The translations under genes and the position numbers were made by a program. 64,000 bases of DNA from Nitrospiraceae bacterium. GTDB taxonomy: Bacteria; Nitrospirota; Thermodesulfovibrionia; Thermodesulfovibrionales; UBA1546. Under the pieces are notes generated by a model, which did not search any database, was not told the DNA's origin, and saw only the letters and a list, made by a program, of their open reading frames with translations. The stretch lies in assembly GCA_021373015.1 (NCBI GenBank), contig JAJFTJ010000005.1, forward strand, positions 124,001-188,000, in the 5' to 3' direction. This document shows, piece by piece, positions 1 to 9,833 of the stretch (position 1 is its first letter; each line of letters starts with the position of its first letter).

Positions 1-1413
1 ACTCATGGAGATTTCTTCAGGCCAGTCGCGCATCATCCCTTCTTCGCGTGTTTTTCTTGTTGCATCAAGTCCCATCTTTGCCCCATATCTTGGCCAATTT
101 GAAGCATGGTCAAGGGCGTCAAGCGGTCCGTCAGTTACTATTACATCACGCTTCCAGTCAACATTATTAAGCACTCTCCATGCTGTATAAGAAAGATTCT
201 GCACATCCACATCATCATCAACAACTATAAGTAATTTTGAGAACATCATCTGTCCTTTTCCCCAGAGGCCGTTGATTATTTTTTTTGCATGTCCCGGATA
301 GCTCTTTTTTATCGAAATAAGCGCGAAATTATGGAATACGCCTTCCATTGGAAGATTAATGTCTTTTATCTCAGGGAAGTCTAATCTTAAAAGAGGGAGA
401 AAAATCCTCTCGGTTGCTTTTCCCATGTAGCAGTCTTCCATTGGAGGTTTTCCAACAAGTGTTGCAGGATATATCATGTCTTTTCTGTGAGTTATACATG
501 TGACATGAAAAACAGGATAGGGCTCTGCAGGAGAATAAAAACCAGTATGGTCGCCGAATGGTCCTTCCATTCTTGTCTCGCCAGGTTCAAGATATCCTTC
601 GATAACCATCTCAGAGTTTGCAGGCACTTCTATATCGCTTGTTATGCATTTAACCATTTCAACAGGTGCATTTCTCAAAAATCCTGCAAAAAGCATCTCA
701 TCGATCGATTCAGGCAAAGGAGCGCTTGAAGAATATATAACAGCAGGGTCGCTTCCAACTGCTATTGCTGCAGGCATTCTCATGCCAAGTGTTTTGTATT
801 TCTCATAATGCCGTGCTCCGTCTTTATGTATATGCCAGTGCATACCTGTTGTTGTTTTATCGTAAATATGTATTCTATACATTCCACAGTTCTGTCTTCC
901 TGTTTCAGGGTCTTTTGTGAAAACCATAGGAAATGTTATAAATCTTCCTTCATCTTCGGGCCGGCCATCATGAGGCCAACATTTTATTATTGGAAATTTG
1001 GAAAGATTAGGATTGTTTTTTTCTATAATTTCATGGCATGGAGAGTTTTTTACATATTTAGGAAGATATTTGGAAAACTCAACCAGTTTTGGCAATAATG
1101 CAAGTTTTTCTGTCAAAGTTTTTGGCGGCGCCTGATTAAGTATTTTTTCAATACGTTTTCCAATATCATCAAGATTCTTAACTTCTAAAGAAAGACATAT
1201 CCTTTCAAATGAACCAAATAGATTTGTAGTTAAAGGAAAAGCTGAACCTTTTACTTTTTCAAAAAATAAAGCCTTTCCTCCATCTTTACTTTTTGACATT
1301 CTGTCAGTAATCTCAGCTATCTCGAGTATTGGGTCGACTTCAGTTCTTATCCTATGAAGCAGTTGTTTTTGCTCTAATATTTTAATAAATTCTCTTAGGT
1401 CTTTGTATGCCAT
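1..1413 (-). CDS. ubiD: UbiD family prenylated-FMN decarboxylase (3' end outside window)
   Basis: UbiD enzymes decarboxylate aromatic or unsaturated acids using the prenylated FMN cofactor made by UbiX. In quinone-producing bacteria they act in ubiquinone or menaquinone synthesis. The 471 codons in the window run from the N-terminus (MAYKDLREF) through the conserved core, with EGPFGDHTGFYSP, the HWHIHKDGARH region and MGLDATRKT. The family is usually 480-610 residues, so the C-terminus lies off the left edge. The ATG at 1413 has GAGAGG four bases upstream and a TGGTATTAT extended -10 before that. It is divergent from the IHF gene. A matching UbiX lies at 61308-61907. Which substrate is used (quinone precursor or another acid) cannot be told from the sequence. 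Confidence 0.93.
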   Translation of the reverse strand, partial: MAYKDLREFIKILEQKQLLHRIRTEVDPILEIAEITDRMSKSKDGGKALFFEKVKGSAFPLTTNLFGSFERICLSLEVKNLDDIGKRIEKILNQAPPKTLTEKLALLPKLVEFSKYLPKYVKNSPCHEIIEKNNPNLSKFPIIKCWPHDGRPEDEGRFITFPMVFTKDPETGRQNCGMYRIHIYDKTTTGMHWHIHKDGARHYEKYKTLGMRMPAAIAVGSDPAVIYSSSAPLPESIDEMLFAGFLRNAPVEMVKCITSDIEVPANSEMVIEGYLEPGETRMEGPFGDHTGFYSPAEPYPVFHVTCITHRKDMIYPATLVGKPPMEDCYMGKATERIFLPLLRLDFPEIKDINLPMEGVFHNFALISIKKSYPGHAKKIINGLWGKGQMMFSKLLIVVDDDVDVQNLSYTAWRVLNNVDWKRDVIVTDGPLDALDHASNWPRYGAKMGLDATRKTREEGMMRDWPEEISMS

Positions 1414-1481
1414 AAAACCTCTCAAGTATAATACCACATAGTATAAATCAGTCATGACAAGAAAATTAAACTAATTTCTTC

Positions 1482-1510
1482 TTGACAATGCCCTATCTGC
1501 TTAATATAAT
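1482..1510 (+). promoter_or_regulatory. Perfect-consensus sigma-70 promoter upstream of the IHF gene
   Basis: TTGACA at 1482-1487 and TATAAT at 1505-1510 are separated by exactly 17 bp, which matches the bacterial housekeeping consensus at all 12 positions. It lies 45 bp before the IHF start and probably drives the IHF, merR and tRNA-Pro unit. Confidence 0.85.
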
Positions 1511-1554
1511 TAAGAAAAACATCATTTCAAGGCGTAGCTTTTTTGGGGGTATGT

Positions 1555-1830
1555 ATGACAAAGGCTGATCTTGCAGATGCAATCTTTCAGAAAGTAGGTC
1601 TCTCCAAAAAAGAAGCACAGGATATAATAGAGATTATTTTTGATTCTCTGAAACAAACATTCAAAGAAGGCGAGTCTGTAAAGATCTCTGGTTTCGGCAC
1701 TTTCATAGTAAGAAAAAAGGCTTCAAGAAGAGGAAGGAATCCCAAGACAGGCGAGGATATAGAAATAACTCCGCGAAAGGTTATTACTTTCAGGATCAGC
1801 AATAAGCTTAAATTAATTATCGAACAGTAA
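1555..1830 (+). CDS. ihfA: Integration host factor alpha / HU-family DNA-bending protein
   Basis: This is a 91-residue HU/IHF-fold protein that binds and bends DNA as a dimer, supporting nucleoid structure, recombination and sigma-54 transcription. The DNA-binding arm is visible as GRNPKTGEDIEITPRKV, after the SGFGTFIVRKK core strand. I chose the ATG at 1555 because GGGGG sits 5 bp upstream. A TTG at 1543 would add only four residues and would bury this site. The IHF-alpha assignment rests on the MTKADLADAIF start and the adjacent merR. The merR start is 2 bp after the stop, so the two genes form one unit. Confidence 0.9.
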   Translation: MTKADLADAIFQKVGLSKKEAQDIIEIIFDSLKQTFKEGESVKISGFGTFIVRKKASRRGRNPKTGEDIEITPRKVITFRISNKLKLIIEQ

Positions 1831-1832
1831 AA

Positions 1833-2216
1833 ATGTATAAATCTACAGCAAGAATAATCAACGCAGAAAAGCCCTATCCTGACAAACTTTTCTATAAAAT
1901 TGGAGAAGTCAGCAGAATTGCAGAGGTCGAGCCTTATGTACTCAGATACTGGGAAACTGAGTTCTCTTTTTTAAAACCAAGGAAAAATAAATCAGGGCAG
2001 AGAGTTTATGTTAAAAAAGATCTTGAGCTTATCCTTCAGATAAAAAAACTGCTATATCAGGAAAGATATACTATTGAAGGAGTAAGAAAACAGTTTGAAG
2101 AAATAGGACACAGCAAACAGATATTAGAGTCAAAGGCTGCTGATAGCATCCCCGCCAGCAGGGTTGTAGATCATGTCAAAAAAAGACTCAGAGATATTTT
2201 GAGTCAGATAAAGTAA
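1833..2216 (+). CDS. MerR-family transcriptional regulator
   Basis: This is a 127-residue MerR-type regulator. The N-terminal winged helix-turn-helix covers about residues 20-90, with [24 protein letters not shown] and then the wing segment [14 protein letters not shown] short C-terminal helix follows and there is no recognisable ligand domain. MerR proteins without an effector domain are commonly found just after ihfA in Gram-negative bacteria, often followed by tRNA-Pro as here. No Cys pair for metal sensing is present. The target is unknown. Confidence 0.85.
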   Translation: MYKSTARIINAEKPYPDKLFYKIGEVSRIAEVEPYVLRYWETEFSFLKPRKNKSGQRVYVKKDLELILQIKKLLYQERYTIEGVRKQFEEIGHSKQILESKAADSIPASRVVDHVKKRLRDILSQIK

Positions 2217-2224
2217 TCGGGAAT

Positions 2225-2301
2225 CGGGGCGTAGCGCAGCCTGGCAGCGCACTCGCTTGGGGTGCGAGTGGTCGGCAGTTCAAATCTGCTCGCCCCGACC
2301 A
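2225..2301 (+). tRNA. tRNA-Pro (anticodon GGG), CCA encoded
   Basis: A complete cloverleaf can be folded. The acceptor stem CGGGGCG/CGCCCCG pairs over 7 bp, the D stem is GCGC/GCGC, and the anticodon stem is CTCGC/GCGAG with loop TTGGGGT. The anticodon GGG is at 2259-2261. The T arm has loop TTCAAAT, and ACCA ends the gene at 2298-2301. It begins 8 bp after the merR stop and is probably processed from the same transcript. Confidence 0.96.
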
Positions 2302-2384
2302 TAAAATCATCAAATGAAATCGTCAACTATTCTGTTCGTTTACAAAATTCTGATAACTGAATTAATATACAAAGAGGTTACTAC

Positions 2385-3533
2385 ATGACAAAGACTAAAA
2401 TAGAACTTAAAGATATTCCCAATCAGAAGGCTTTGCTTAGAAGAATCAGCGTATTTTCAGTTTTTATTATTGTAATTTATATACTTTTACTTTTGTCGGG
2501 TCAGTTCTGCTGCGATAATTCTGCTGGTTATGTAACTATTGTTTTGTTTCTTCTTTTAGCTATGGCAGTCATTCTTACAGGGTGCGAGTTATTTGCAAAC
2601 GGGATAGAACATGTAGGCAGAAAGCTTGAGTTATCTCACGCAACATCTGGAAGTATACTTGCAGCAGTAGGCACAGCGCTTCCTGAAACTCTTCTTCCTG
2701 CGCTTGCTCTGATCTTTGGACAGAAGGGTCATGCTGAATCAATAGCAGTCGGCGCAATACTTGGAGCTCCCTTTATGCTCTGCACATTGGCTTTTTTCAT
2801 GGTTGGCACTGTTTCTTTGATACTATGGTTTTTGAAAAAAAGAAAGCATCCTGTTGTACATACCAATATTTCTTCTTTGAAAACAGAGCTCATATTTTTT
2901 ATTGCTGTGATGACCGGTGTTCTGATGATTTCTCTGTTAAATAGCAGCCTGATAAATCACATTGGAGCAATATCATTGCTGATGGTTTACGCTTTTTTTG
3001 TAAAAGTGTCATTCAGTCATTCTGCAGAAGAAGGCGAGGAATATTCTGAACACTTCCATTTCAGTTTCATCATGGCTTGCCCTGCCAGCAGGATATGGAT
3101 AACAATTCAGACCCTTATTGGGTTAGGACTTATTGTTGTTGGTGCGCACATTTTTGTTAATTATCTTACTGTATTGTCCATAAAATCAGGTATTTCATCA
3201 CTTGTTCTTTCGCTTTTACTTGCGCCTGTTGCAACAGAGCTTCCTGAAAAATTCAATTCAATAACATGGACTATAAAAAGAAAAGATACACTTGCAATCT
3301 CGAATATTACAGGGGCAATGGTCTTTCAGTCGACAATCCCAGTTTCCATCGGATTAATGTTTACAGAATGGAAACTGGGCAGCACTGAATTGCTGAACAT
3401 TATTTTATCTCTTACTGTAGCAGCAGCGATTCTCCTTGTTGTTAACACCATGAAAAGACTGCCTTCGTGGGTATTGATGTGCTGCGGCTTGATATATCTA
3501 ATGTATATTATCAGGGTTTTTTTCCTGAACTAA
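2385..3533 (+). CDS. CaCA-superfamily cation (sodium/calcium-type) exchanger
   Basis: This is a 382-residue integral membrane protein with about ten hydrophobic segments. It carries the two inverted alpha repeats of Ca2+/cation antiporters. Repeat 1 (around residues 65-110) contains GCELFANGIEHVG and AAVGTALPETLLPAL. Repeat 2 (around 250-290) contains VGAHIFVNYL and LLAPVATELPEKF. The acidic residues in the PET and PEK motifs correspond to the ion-binding glutamates. Known members exchange Ca2+ or other cations for Na+ or H+; which ion is moved here is not readable. Its stop overlaps the stop of the convergent cobO gene by 4 bp. Confidence 0.85.
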   Translation: MTKTKIELKDIPNQKALLRRISVFSVFIIVIYILLLLSGQFCCDNSAGYVTIVLFLLLAMAVILTGCELFANGIEHVGRKLELSHATSGSILAAVGTALPETLLPALALIFGQKGHAESIAVGAILGAPFMLCTLAFFMVGTVSLILWFLKKRKHPVVHTNISSLKTELIFFIAVMTGVLMISLLNSSLINHIGAISLLMVYAFFVKVSFSHSAEEGEEYSEHFHFSFIMACPASRIWITIQTLIGLGLIVVGAHIFVNYLTVLSIKSGISSLVLSLLLAPVATELPEKFNSITWTIKRKDTLAISNITGAMVFQSTIPVSIGLMFTEWKLGSTELLNIILSLTVAAAILLVVNTMKRLPSWVLMCCGLIYLMYIIRVFFLN

Positions 3534-4054
3534 AATTCAATTCCCTTCCGAGCTTTAACTCCATTTGAAAAAGGATGTTTTGTTATCTTCATTTCTGTAA
3601 CATAGTCTGCATTCCTAATAAGTCTTTTGGTTGCTCCTCTTCCAGTAAGAACAAGTTCAAGACTGGATGGTTTATTTAAGATTAAATCCAGCGCTTCATC
3701 TTCTGTAATTAGTTTTTCTGAGAGCAGACAGTTAAATTCATCAAGTATTATCATGTCAAATTTTTCATTGCGCGTTATTTTTTTTATAAAACTGAGGGCT
3801 TTTGTCGTATTTTTTTTAAGTTGATCTCTATTTATATCCGGATTAAAGAAAGGCGAAGATATTTTAGAGAACTTTTTAATTTTTACAGATAAATTTTTTA
3901 GAACATTTGTCTCTCCTTTATCAACATCACTTTTCATGAACTGGATGAACAAAACCTTTAATCCTCTGCTTTTTGCCCTGACAGCTAATCCCACAGCAGC
4001 AGTTGTTTTGCCCTTGCCCTTGCCAGTGTATATATGTACGCAGCCATGTTTCAT
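3530..4054 (-). CDS. cobO: Cob(I)yrinic acid a,c-diamide adenosyltransferase (CobO/BtuR type)
   Basis: The enzyme transfers the adenosyl group of ATP to the cobalt of corrinoids, giving the coenzyme B12 form. The 174-residue length fits the family. The P-loop variant GKGKGKTTAAVG is at residues 11-22, followed by KVLFIQFMK. The Walker B-like strand is MIILDEF, and LELVLTGRGA is near the C-terminus. No other cobalamin gene is next to it, so it may serve salvage or be separated from the rest of the pathway. About 280 bp upstream (4055-4332) hold no gene I can support and no recognisable B12 riboswitch. Confidence 0.92.
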   Translation of the reverse strand: MKHGCVHIYTGKGKGKTTAAVGLAVRAKSRGLKVLFIQFMKSDVDKGETNVLKNLSVKIKKFSKISSPFFNPDINRDQLKKNTTKALSFIKKITRNEKFDMIILDEFNCLLSEKLITEDEALDLILNKPSSLELVLTGRGATKRLIRNADYVTEMKITKHPFSNGVKARKGIEF

Positions 4055-4332
4055 GAGATTACTTTATCATATTTATCATGGTTTCATTCTAGTAGTTGTT
4101 TTCTTCAAGTTTAACTTTAGATTTTGTATGATTAGCGACTAGCACATAAATGTCTGAACAACTAAACTTAAAATAAAAAATTTAAATGAGACACACAAAT
4201 TTCATTAAAACTTATAGTTTTGCGGGAGACTTAATGAATTTCTTCAATATCTTAAAACAAAAGAAACTTAAAGAAAAACTTTATATAAAATTATAGAGAT
4301 TAAGATTAGGTGGGAAAGTTTATTGAAGGATT

Positions 4333-6903
4333 TTATGAATTTTTCTTTAATTTTTTTAATTTTTCAAGCGCCTCCTCTGGTGTTATTGTTTCGAGATCAA
4401 TGTTCATGATATCAGTCAGAACAGGATCCTGCCTGAGCGAGAAAAGGTCTAACTGAACCCGATGTTTTTTATGTTTTTGTGAAGCGAATTTTGGCTCGCC
4501 GGCTTCATTAAGTTCTTCTTTTTCCAGGTTGTTTAAAACCTCTTTTGCCCTTGCAATAACTTCAGTTGGCAGTCCTGCAAGCTGGGCAACCTGTATTCCA
4601 TAGCTTTTGTCAGCAGGGCCGTCAACAACCTTTCTTAGAAATATTATCTCGTCTCCCCATTCTTTTACAGAGACATTATAGTTTTTTACACCTTCGAGTG
4701 TGAGTGAAAGTTCTGTAAGTTCATTGTAATGAGTTGCAAAGAGCGTTCTGGACATAAGATTTTTTGCAATATATTCCGCCACAGCCCACGCAATGCTTAT
4801 GCCGTCAAAAGTACTTGTTCCTCTTCCAACCTCGTCAATAATTATAAGGCTTTTTGAGGTGGCATTATTAAGTATGTTTGCTGTTTCGATCATCTCGACC
4901 ATGAATGTGCTCTGTCCTTTTGTCAGAAAATCTGATGCCCCGATTCTTGTAAAGATTCTGTCTGCTACGCCGATTCTTGCTTCTGATGCAGGAACAAAAC
5001 TTCCGATCTGTGCCATTAGTGCGATTAAAGCTACCTGTCTCATGTAAGTTGACTTTCCAGCCATGTTCGGGCCTGTTATTATCATGAGTCTGTTATCTTC
5101 ATTATCAAGATAAACACTGTTAGGAATGAACCGCTCATCGTTTGAAAGTCTTTCGATAACAGGATGCCGTCCGTCAATTATTTCGATGATACTTCCTTCA
5201 TCAATAATTGGTTTTGTATAGTTGTATCTTTTAGCTATAACAGCCATTGATGTAAGAAAATCTATTGAGGCGATTGAGTGGGCAGTCTTTGCAAGGCTTT
5301 GTGCCTCTTTTTGCGCCTCGTCGAGAATTTCCATAAAAACCTGATATTCCAGATTCTTGAGTTTTTCTTCCGCGCTTATGACCTTTGTTTCATATTCCTT
5401 AAGCTCAGGCGTTATAAATCTTTCTCCGTTTACAAGAGTCTGTTTTCTTATGTAATAATCAGGAACCTGATCTAGATTTGATTTTGTGATCTCAATGTAG
5501 TAACCGAATATCCTGTTATAGCCGACTTTTAGTGATGAAATACCTGTTTTTTTTCGCTCGCTCATCTCAAGTTCTGCGATGAAGTCTTTGCCGCTTGTTG
5601 ATATTTTTCTTATCTCGTCTATATCTTTTTTATAGCCGGTCTTGATTATCCCTCCGTCTTTTATGTTCATAGGAGGATCGTCGATAATGCCTGATTCAAT
5701 GAGAGACTTGAGGAGCGAAAATTCTGATATCTCATCAGCCATTGATTTGAGATGAGTTTCTTTTGATGACAAAAGCGACTTTTTTATTGATGGAAGCTGA
5801 GAAATTGAATTCTTGATTGCGATGAGATCGCGAGGGTTTGCTGTACGCGTTGCAATTCTGTTAGAAAGCCTTTCAATGTCCTGAAGCTTTCTGAAATTAT
5901 TGCGTAGAGACTCGATAAGTTCGTAGCTTCCGACAAGATATTCTACTGAATTTTGCCTCTGCTGAATTTCTTTTATATCTGTAAATGGTTTTGGTATCAG
6001 ATTTCTGAGATATCTTCCTCCCATCGGAGTGAGTGTTTCATCAAGAGCCCATAATAGTGAATATTCTTCTGTTCGGGTTTTTAGGTTGTAAATGAGTTCA
6101 AGATTGCGCTGTGTGGCAGCATCGAGCAGCATAAACGATGTCTGTTTTAATGGTGATATTTTTTTGAAATTTAGAGTTTCTTTTTGAGTTTCCTCAAGAT
6201 AGTTTATAAGAGCTCCAGCAGCAGATATGGCAGCAGACATGCCTTCACAGCCATATCCTTCAAGAGATGAGACTTTAAAATGAGTTAGCAGGGATTTATA
6301 AGCCTCAGGATATTCGTATGCCCATTCATCATAAGGAGTGACATAAAAATCATTCAGAACTTCTGCATAATGAATATTGTCCTTTAAAACTTTTGGACAG
6401 AGTATTTCTTTTGGTTCGAATCTGCTGAGTTCATCTTCAAGGGGTTCAACTGTCTCGTAAATCATAAACTCTCCGGTAGAGATATCTGCAACCGCAACTC
6501 CATGTTTTGTACCGTCAGGATAAAAGCTTAATATGTAGTTATTTTCCTTTGGATGTTCTGGAGCATGGGTTCCCGGTGTTATGACTCTTATAACATCTCT
6601 CTGAACAATTCCTTTAGCCTCTTTTGCATCTTCGAGTTGTTCGCAGATCGCCACCTTGTGTCCTGCTTTTATCAGTTTTGTTATATATGTTTCCGATGCG
6701 AAATGAGGAATTCCGCACATTGGAACAGGTTCTTCTTTTGATTTGTCCCTTGAGGTAAGGGCTATCTGAAGGATCTTTGATGCAAGTTTTGCATCCTCAC
6801 CGAACATCTCATAAAAATCTCCGAGTCTGAACATAAGGATCGAGTCCTTATATTTTTCTTTGATGCTCGAATATTGTTTCATTAAAGGAGTCAGTTCAGA
6901 CAT
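4333..6903 (-). CDS. mutS: DNA mismatch repair protein MutS
   Basis: MutS recognises mispairs and small loops and starts methyl-independent or methyl-directed repair with MutL. The 856-residue length is typical. The mismatch-binding N-terminus shows FRLGDFYEMFGEDA with the Phe-X-Glu wedge. The connector, lever and clamp domains follow. The ATPase has Walker A GPNMAGKSTYMRQ (near residue 610) and Walker B LIIIDEVGRGTSTFDG. The C-terminal tail is rich in Lys. There is no clear Shine-Dalgarno before the ATG; a TATTAT -10 ends 12 bp upstream. It follows the TgpA gene by 33 bp on the same strand. Confidence 0.97.
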   Translation of the reverse strand: MSELTPLMKQYSSIKEKYKDSILMFRLGDFYEMFGEDAKLASKILQIALTSRDKSKEEPVPMCGIPHFASETYITKLIKAGHKVAICEQLEDAKEAKGIVQRDVIRVITPGTHAPEHPKENNYILSFYPDGTKHGVAVADISTGEFMIYETVEPLEDELSRFEPKEILCPKVLKDNIHYAEVLNDFYVTPYDEWAYEYPEAYKSLLTHFKVSSLEGYGCEGMSAAISAAGALINYLEETQKETLNFKKISPLKQTSFMLLDAATQRNLELIYNLKTRTEEYSLLWALDETLTPMGGRYLRNLIPKPFTDIKEIQQRQNSVEYLVGSYELIESLRNNFRKLQDIERLSNRIATRTANPRDLIAIKNSISQLPSIKKSLLSSKETHLKSMADEISEFSLLKSLIESGIIDDPPMNIKDGGIIKTGYKKDIDEIRKISTSGKDFIAELEMSERKKTGISSLKVGYNRIFGYYIEITKSNLDQVPDYYIRKQTLVNGERFITPELKEYETKVISAEEKLKNLEYQVFMEILDEAQKEAQSLAKTAHSIASIDFLTSMAVIAKRYNYTKPIIDEGSIIEIIDGRHPVIERLSNDERFIPNSVYLDNEDNRLMIITGPNMAGKSTYMRQVALIALMAQIGSFVPASEARIGVADRIFTRIGASDFLTKGQSTFMVEMIETANILNNATSKSLIIIDEVGRGTSTFDGISIAWAVAEYIAKNLMSRTLFATHYNELTELSLTLEGVKNYNVSVKEWGDEIIFLRKVVDGPADKSYGIQVAQLAGLPTEVIARAKEVLNNLEKEELNEAGEPKFASQKHKKHRVQLDLFSLRQDPVLTDIMNIDLETITPEEALEKLKKLKKNS

Positions 6904-6936
6904 ATAAGATGTTTAATAATACCAGATATACAGGGT

Positions 6937-8838
6937 TCAATACAAAATAAGGTTTTTATACTTATTTTTTTCTTCGTTGTTTAATTCTTTTTTACCAAAA
7001 CGCACTATTTGGTAGAGGCTTATAAATTCTGAAACATTGTGTCCAATCCCAAGTCTTGAGGCTTCCTTGAGAATATCCGAAGGAGTGGAAGACTGATTTA
7101 TCTTTGCTCCCTTGCGCTTCAAAAATTTTTTAAATTTCAGATACTCTTGTGTTATAAAACTATACTTTGTTCTTTTCACCCTTTTAATCACGAAGAAGAA
7201 AAAAGCAGCTCCTGCAGTAATAAGAATAATTACAAGAAGCTTTCTGATATTTAAACCGGTTATCTTGGGAATAGCTTTCAATTTTGAGAATCTCAATGAG
7301 AAGTTGCTGAAGAGCTGTTTCTGATCAGCTGAACTGAAGCTTACAACATAACTGTACCATTTCATCCTCAAAGAATCGAGGAATAGTGAATAAGCTGAAG
7401 GCGTTGTTGTCGGAGGCGCTGGCGGGGTAGGGTCAAATCGTTTCCATTTCCCGTCAATTACAGCCTCAACCCACGAATGTGCGTCGCTCTGTCTAACAAT
7501 TATATAGTTGCCGTATTCATTTTTTTCTCCATTCAAGAAGCCTGTAACGATTCTTGAAGGTATCCCTAAAGCCCTCAGCATAAGCGCCATTGACGTAGCA
7601 TAGTGTTCGCAGTATCCCTGTTTGGTGTTAAAGAGGAAATCTTCTATTGGGTTCATGTCTTCTGGAGGTGGAGGGGTTTTTAGAGAATATCTGTAATTTG
7701 CCTTAAGATAATTTTCTATTTTAACTGCTTTATCAATAGTTTTATTTATCCCTCTTGTTATCCTTCTTGCAAAATCTGCTGTTCTTATCAGCTCCGAGGG
7801 AAGGTTGAGATAATCATATGTCTGTTCGGTTGCAGTCTGTTCCTCCAGTGTGCTGTAAATAACATAATTTAATCTTTTATATGATTTATCATGGGTATAT
7901 ACTCCACCTCCATAGTCTGCAAACAAGACTCTGGTTTCCATTTCAATTCTTGATATAGTTCCAATTCCGAAGATTACATCAGAATCAAGCGGCTCAACAA
8001 AAATTTTTTGTGTTAATATTTTTTCCTCGGGTATTTTTACAAGTTCAAAGATATCTTTATCTCTGTATATTCTGTATCTTTTTTTGAATGTATTCTGCCA
8101 TGAAATACCGTCAAAGTAATTAAGCATGACGCCGCGCCAGTAAATAGAAAAAGGTAAATTTTTTGACATCTCGGCTCTCATGATTATTTCATGATTAAGT
8201 TTTATTTCTCCAAAGGATCCAAAACTGACATTGTTTGAAAACCCTGATGTTTTTACGGACTTTTTGTAATGTTTGCCTCCAAATCCTCCTTGTAATCTCG
8301 GCGCTGCAATAAAAAATACTACGGTCACAATCAGTGTAATGACTGTTATAGCTGTTACAGGCGCTTTAAGTTTTATTTTTTTCAGTGTGCCTTCCTTTGT
8401 GAAATGCGATATGACCATGGCTGCAACCAGTGTTATAAGAAAAACAATAAATATTATTCCAAAGATTCCTGACTGCGTAAGCTCTGATGCAATGATAAGC
8501 TGTAAAAGTGACATGAAATAAACCTGCAAATGGTCCCATGGTTCCTTGATGTCATAACTTTTTAGTGCCTGAAATATTATTGTGAGATGTGCAACTGCAA
8601 TAAATATCTCGCCGGATATCAACAAAGAATCTAGAATAAAAACAAGAAGTACGGATATCGAAAGACTGCCTACTGCCAATTTTGTCAGTGCCGGTTTGTC
8701 TTTCCAGAAGCGTATGTAACCGGGAATAATGGCTGTTCCTGCAACAATCATCAATGGGTTTAATTCGCCTGTTGTTATTAGTCCTATGCAGCCTGTAAAT
8801 GCAAGTATGATTGTGAGCGCTTTATAAATCCGAGGCAT
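6937..8838 (-). CDS. TgpA-type membrane transglutaminase-like protease (DUF3488)
   Basis: The 633-residue protein has about six N-terminal membrane helices (residues 1-175), a periplasmic transglutaminase-like domain, one further helix near residue 545, and a cytoplasmic DUF4129-like tail. The catalytic triad is visible as Cys in GYCEHYATSM, His in SDAHSWVEA and Asp in RFDPTPP. The Pseudomonas homologue TgpA is essential and sits in the same moxR-DUF58-TgpA order. The start overlaps the end of the DUF58 gene by 17 bp, so the three genes are almost certainly one operon. The substrate is unknown. Confidence 0.9.
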   Translation of the reverse strand: MPRIYKALTIILAFTGCIGLITTGELNPLMIVAGTAIIPGYIRFWKDKPALTKLAVGSLSISVLLVFILDSLLISGEIFIAVAHLTIIFQALKSYDIKEPWDHLQVYFMSLLQLIIASELTQSGIFGIIFIVFLITLVAAMVISHFTKEGTLKKIKLKAPVTAITVITLIVTVVFFIAAPRLQGGFGGKHYKKSVKTSGFSNNVSFGSFGEIKLNHEIIMRAEMSKNLPFSIYWRGVMLNYFDGISWQNTFKKRYRIYRDKDIFELVKIPEEKILTQKIFVEPLDSDVIFGIGTISRIEMETRVLFADYGGGVYTHDKSYKRLNYVIYSTLEEQTATEQTYDYLNLPSELIRTADFARRITRGINKTIDKAVKIENYLKANYRYSLKTPPPPEDMNPIEDFLFNTKQGYCEHYATSMALMLRALGIPSRIVTGFLNGEKNEYGNYIIVRQSDAHSWVEAVIDGKWKRFDPTPPAPPTTTPSAYSLFLDSLRMKWYSYVVSFSSADQKQLFSNFSLRFSKLKAIPKITGLNIRKLLVIILITAGAAFFFFVIKRVKRTKYSFITQEYLKFKKFLKRKGAKINQSSTPSDILKEASRLGIGHNVSEFISLYQIVRFGKKELNNEEKNKYKNLILY

Positions 8839-9829
8839 ATATCACCATATTGGATATTGATTCCATTTTTTTTAATGAAGAGCTGTCAGATTTTAGTATC
8901 AGTATTCCTGATCCCTGCATTTCATAAATCATAGGGCAGTCCCATGTGTCTTCTTCCTCAATCATCGCCAGCAGATCAAGTATCTTGAAAAGCTGTTCGC
9001 TGCCGTTGCCAAATGGCAGTATTTTTTTGCATGTTGCAAGTCTTACAAGAAAGCCGGAATTTATGTATTTGTATGCAAAAGATGCAGCAAATGAAACAGC
9101 TTTTTCAAAAAATTCTTTATTTGAAGGTTTTATGTTATCGATTATTATAGTGACAAGCTTTGCCTCTGGCTGTCCCATTTCTTTTATCATAAGCTTTCCT
9201 GTCTTTGCAGTGGATTTCCAGTGAACCCTTCTGATTGCATCGCCGTATCTGAATTCACGTATTGACATGAATTCGTCGCCATAACCGTGTTTTGTAAGAT
9301 GTGAATTAAAATTGGAGCCTATTCCTGCAGACAATGATTCATCTATATGTTTTATTTCTGGATACACGATTATATCTCCTACAATGTCAGGTTTTATCCT
9401 TTTCTTAAAAAGAATAAAAGGAAATCCGCTCTCAATAAAAAAATCACTATGGCTGTATAATCCTCTTTTTTTAAATACGACATATGAATTTTCTATGGAG
9501 GACGATGCAGCAGGGATAAAAGGCATCAAACAATCGCCTTCTATGTTTTTTGGAAATATTATTCTGATAGAATATGAGGGGATTAATTTTTTTCTGTTGT
9601 TAATGGATATGCTGATATTTGAGCTGTTATTGGCAAAGACAGGCTGTGTTGCTGATAAAATGACAGCAAGTCCTTTTAAATTTATAATGAGCAGTAATAC
9701 GGATACTGCAAGAATTCCGAGCATCATTCCGAATATAAGATATATAAGGTTGTTCCCTGTATTAACAGCAGCAACTGCTATAAGTAATGCGGCGAGCAGG
9801 AATCTTTTGCCTTCTCTTGTCGGCTTCAC
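8822..9829 (-). CDS. DUF58 family protein
   Basis: This 335-residue protein has two close N-terminal membrane helices (about residues 10-55), a beta-rich region and the DUF58 signature YGDEFMSIREFRYGDAIRRVHWKSTAK around residues 190-220, ending in GKLMIKEM. DUF58 proteins have a partial von Willebrand A-like fold and work with MoxR ATPases, probably in assembling or maturing envelope or metal-dependent complexes. It lies between moxR (4 bp upstream) and the TgpA gene (17 bp overlap). Confidence 0.88.
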   Translation of the reverse strand: MKPTREGKRFLLAALLIAVAAVNTGNNLIYLIFGMMLGILAVSVLLLIINLKGLAVILSATQPVFANNSSNISISINNRKKLIPSYSIRIIFPKNIEGDCLMPFIPAASSSIENSYVVFKKRGLYSHSDFFIESGFPFILFKKRIKPDIVGDIIVYPEIKHIDESLSAGIGSNFNSHLTKHGYGDEFMSIREFRYGDAIRRVHWKSTAKTGKLMIKEMGQPEAKLVTIIIDNIKPSNKEFFEKAVSFAASFAYKYINSGFLVRLATCKKILPFGNGSEQLFKILDLLAMIEEEDTWDCPMIYEMQGSGILILKSDSSSLKKMESISNMVIYASDL

Positions 9830-9833
9830 AGCA

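Noticed and set aside
4234-4296. A 20-codon open frame (MNFFNILKQKKL...) with GGGAG upstream in the cobO/mutS gap
   Set aside because: Too short and lysine-rich to judge; may be chance in AT-rich DNA.
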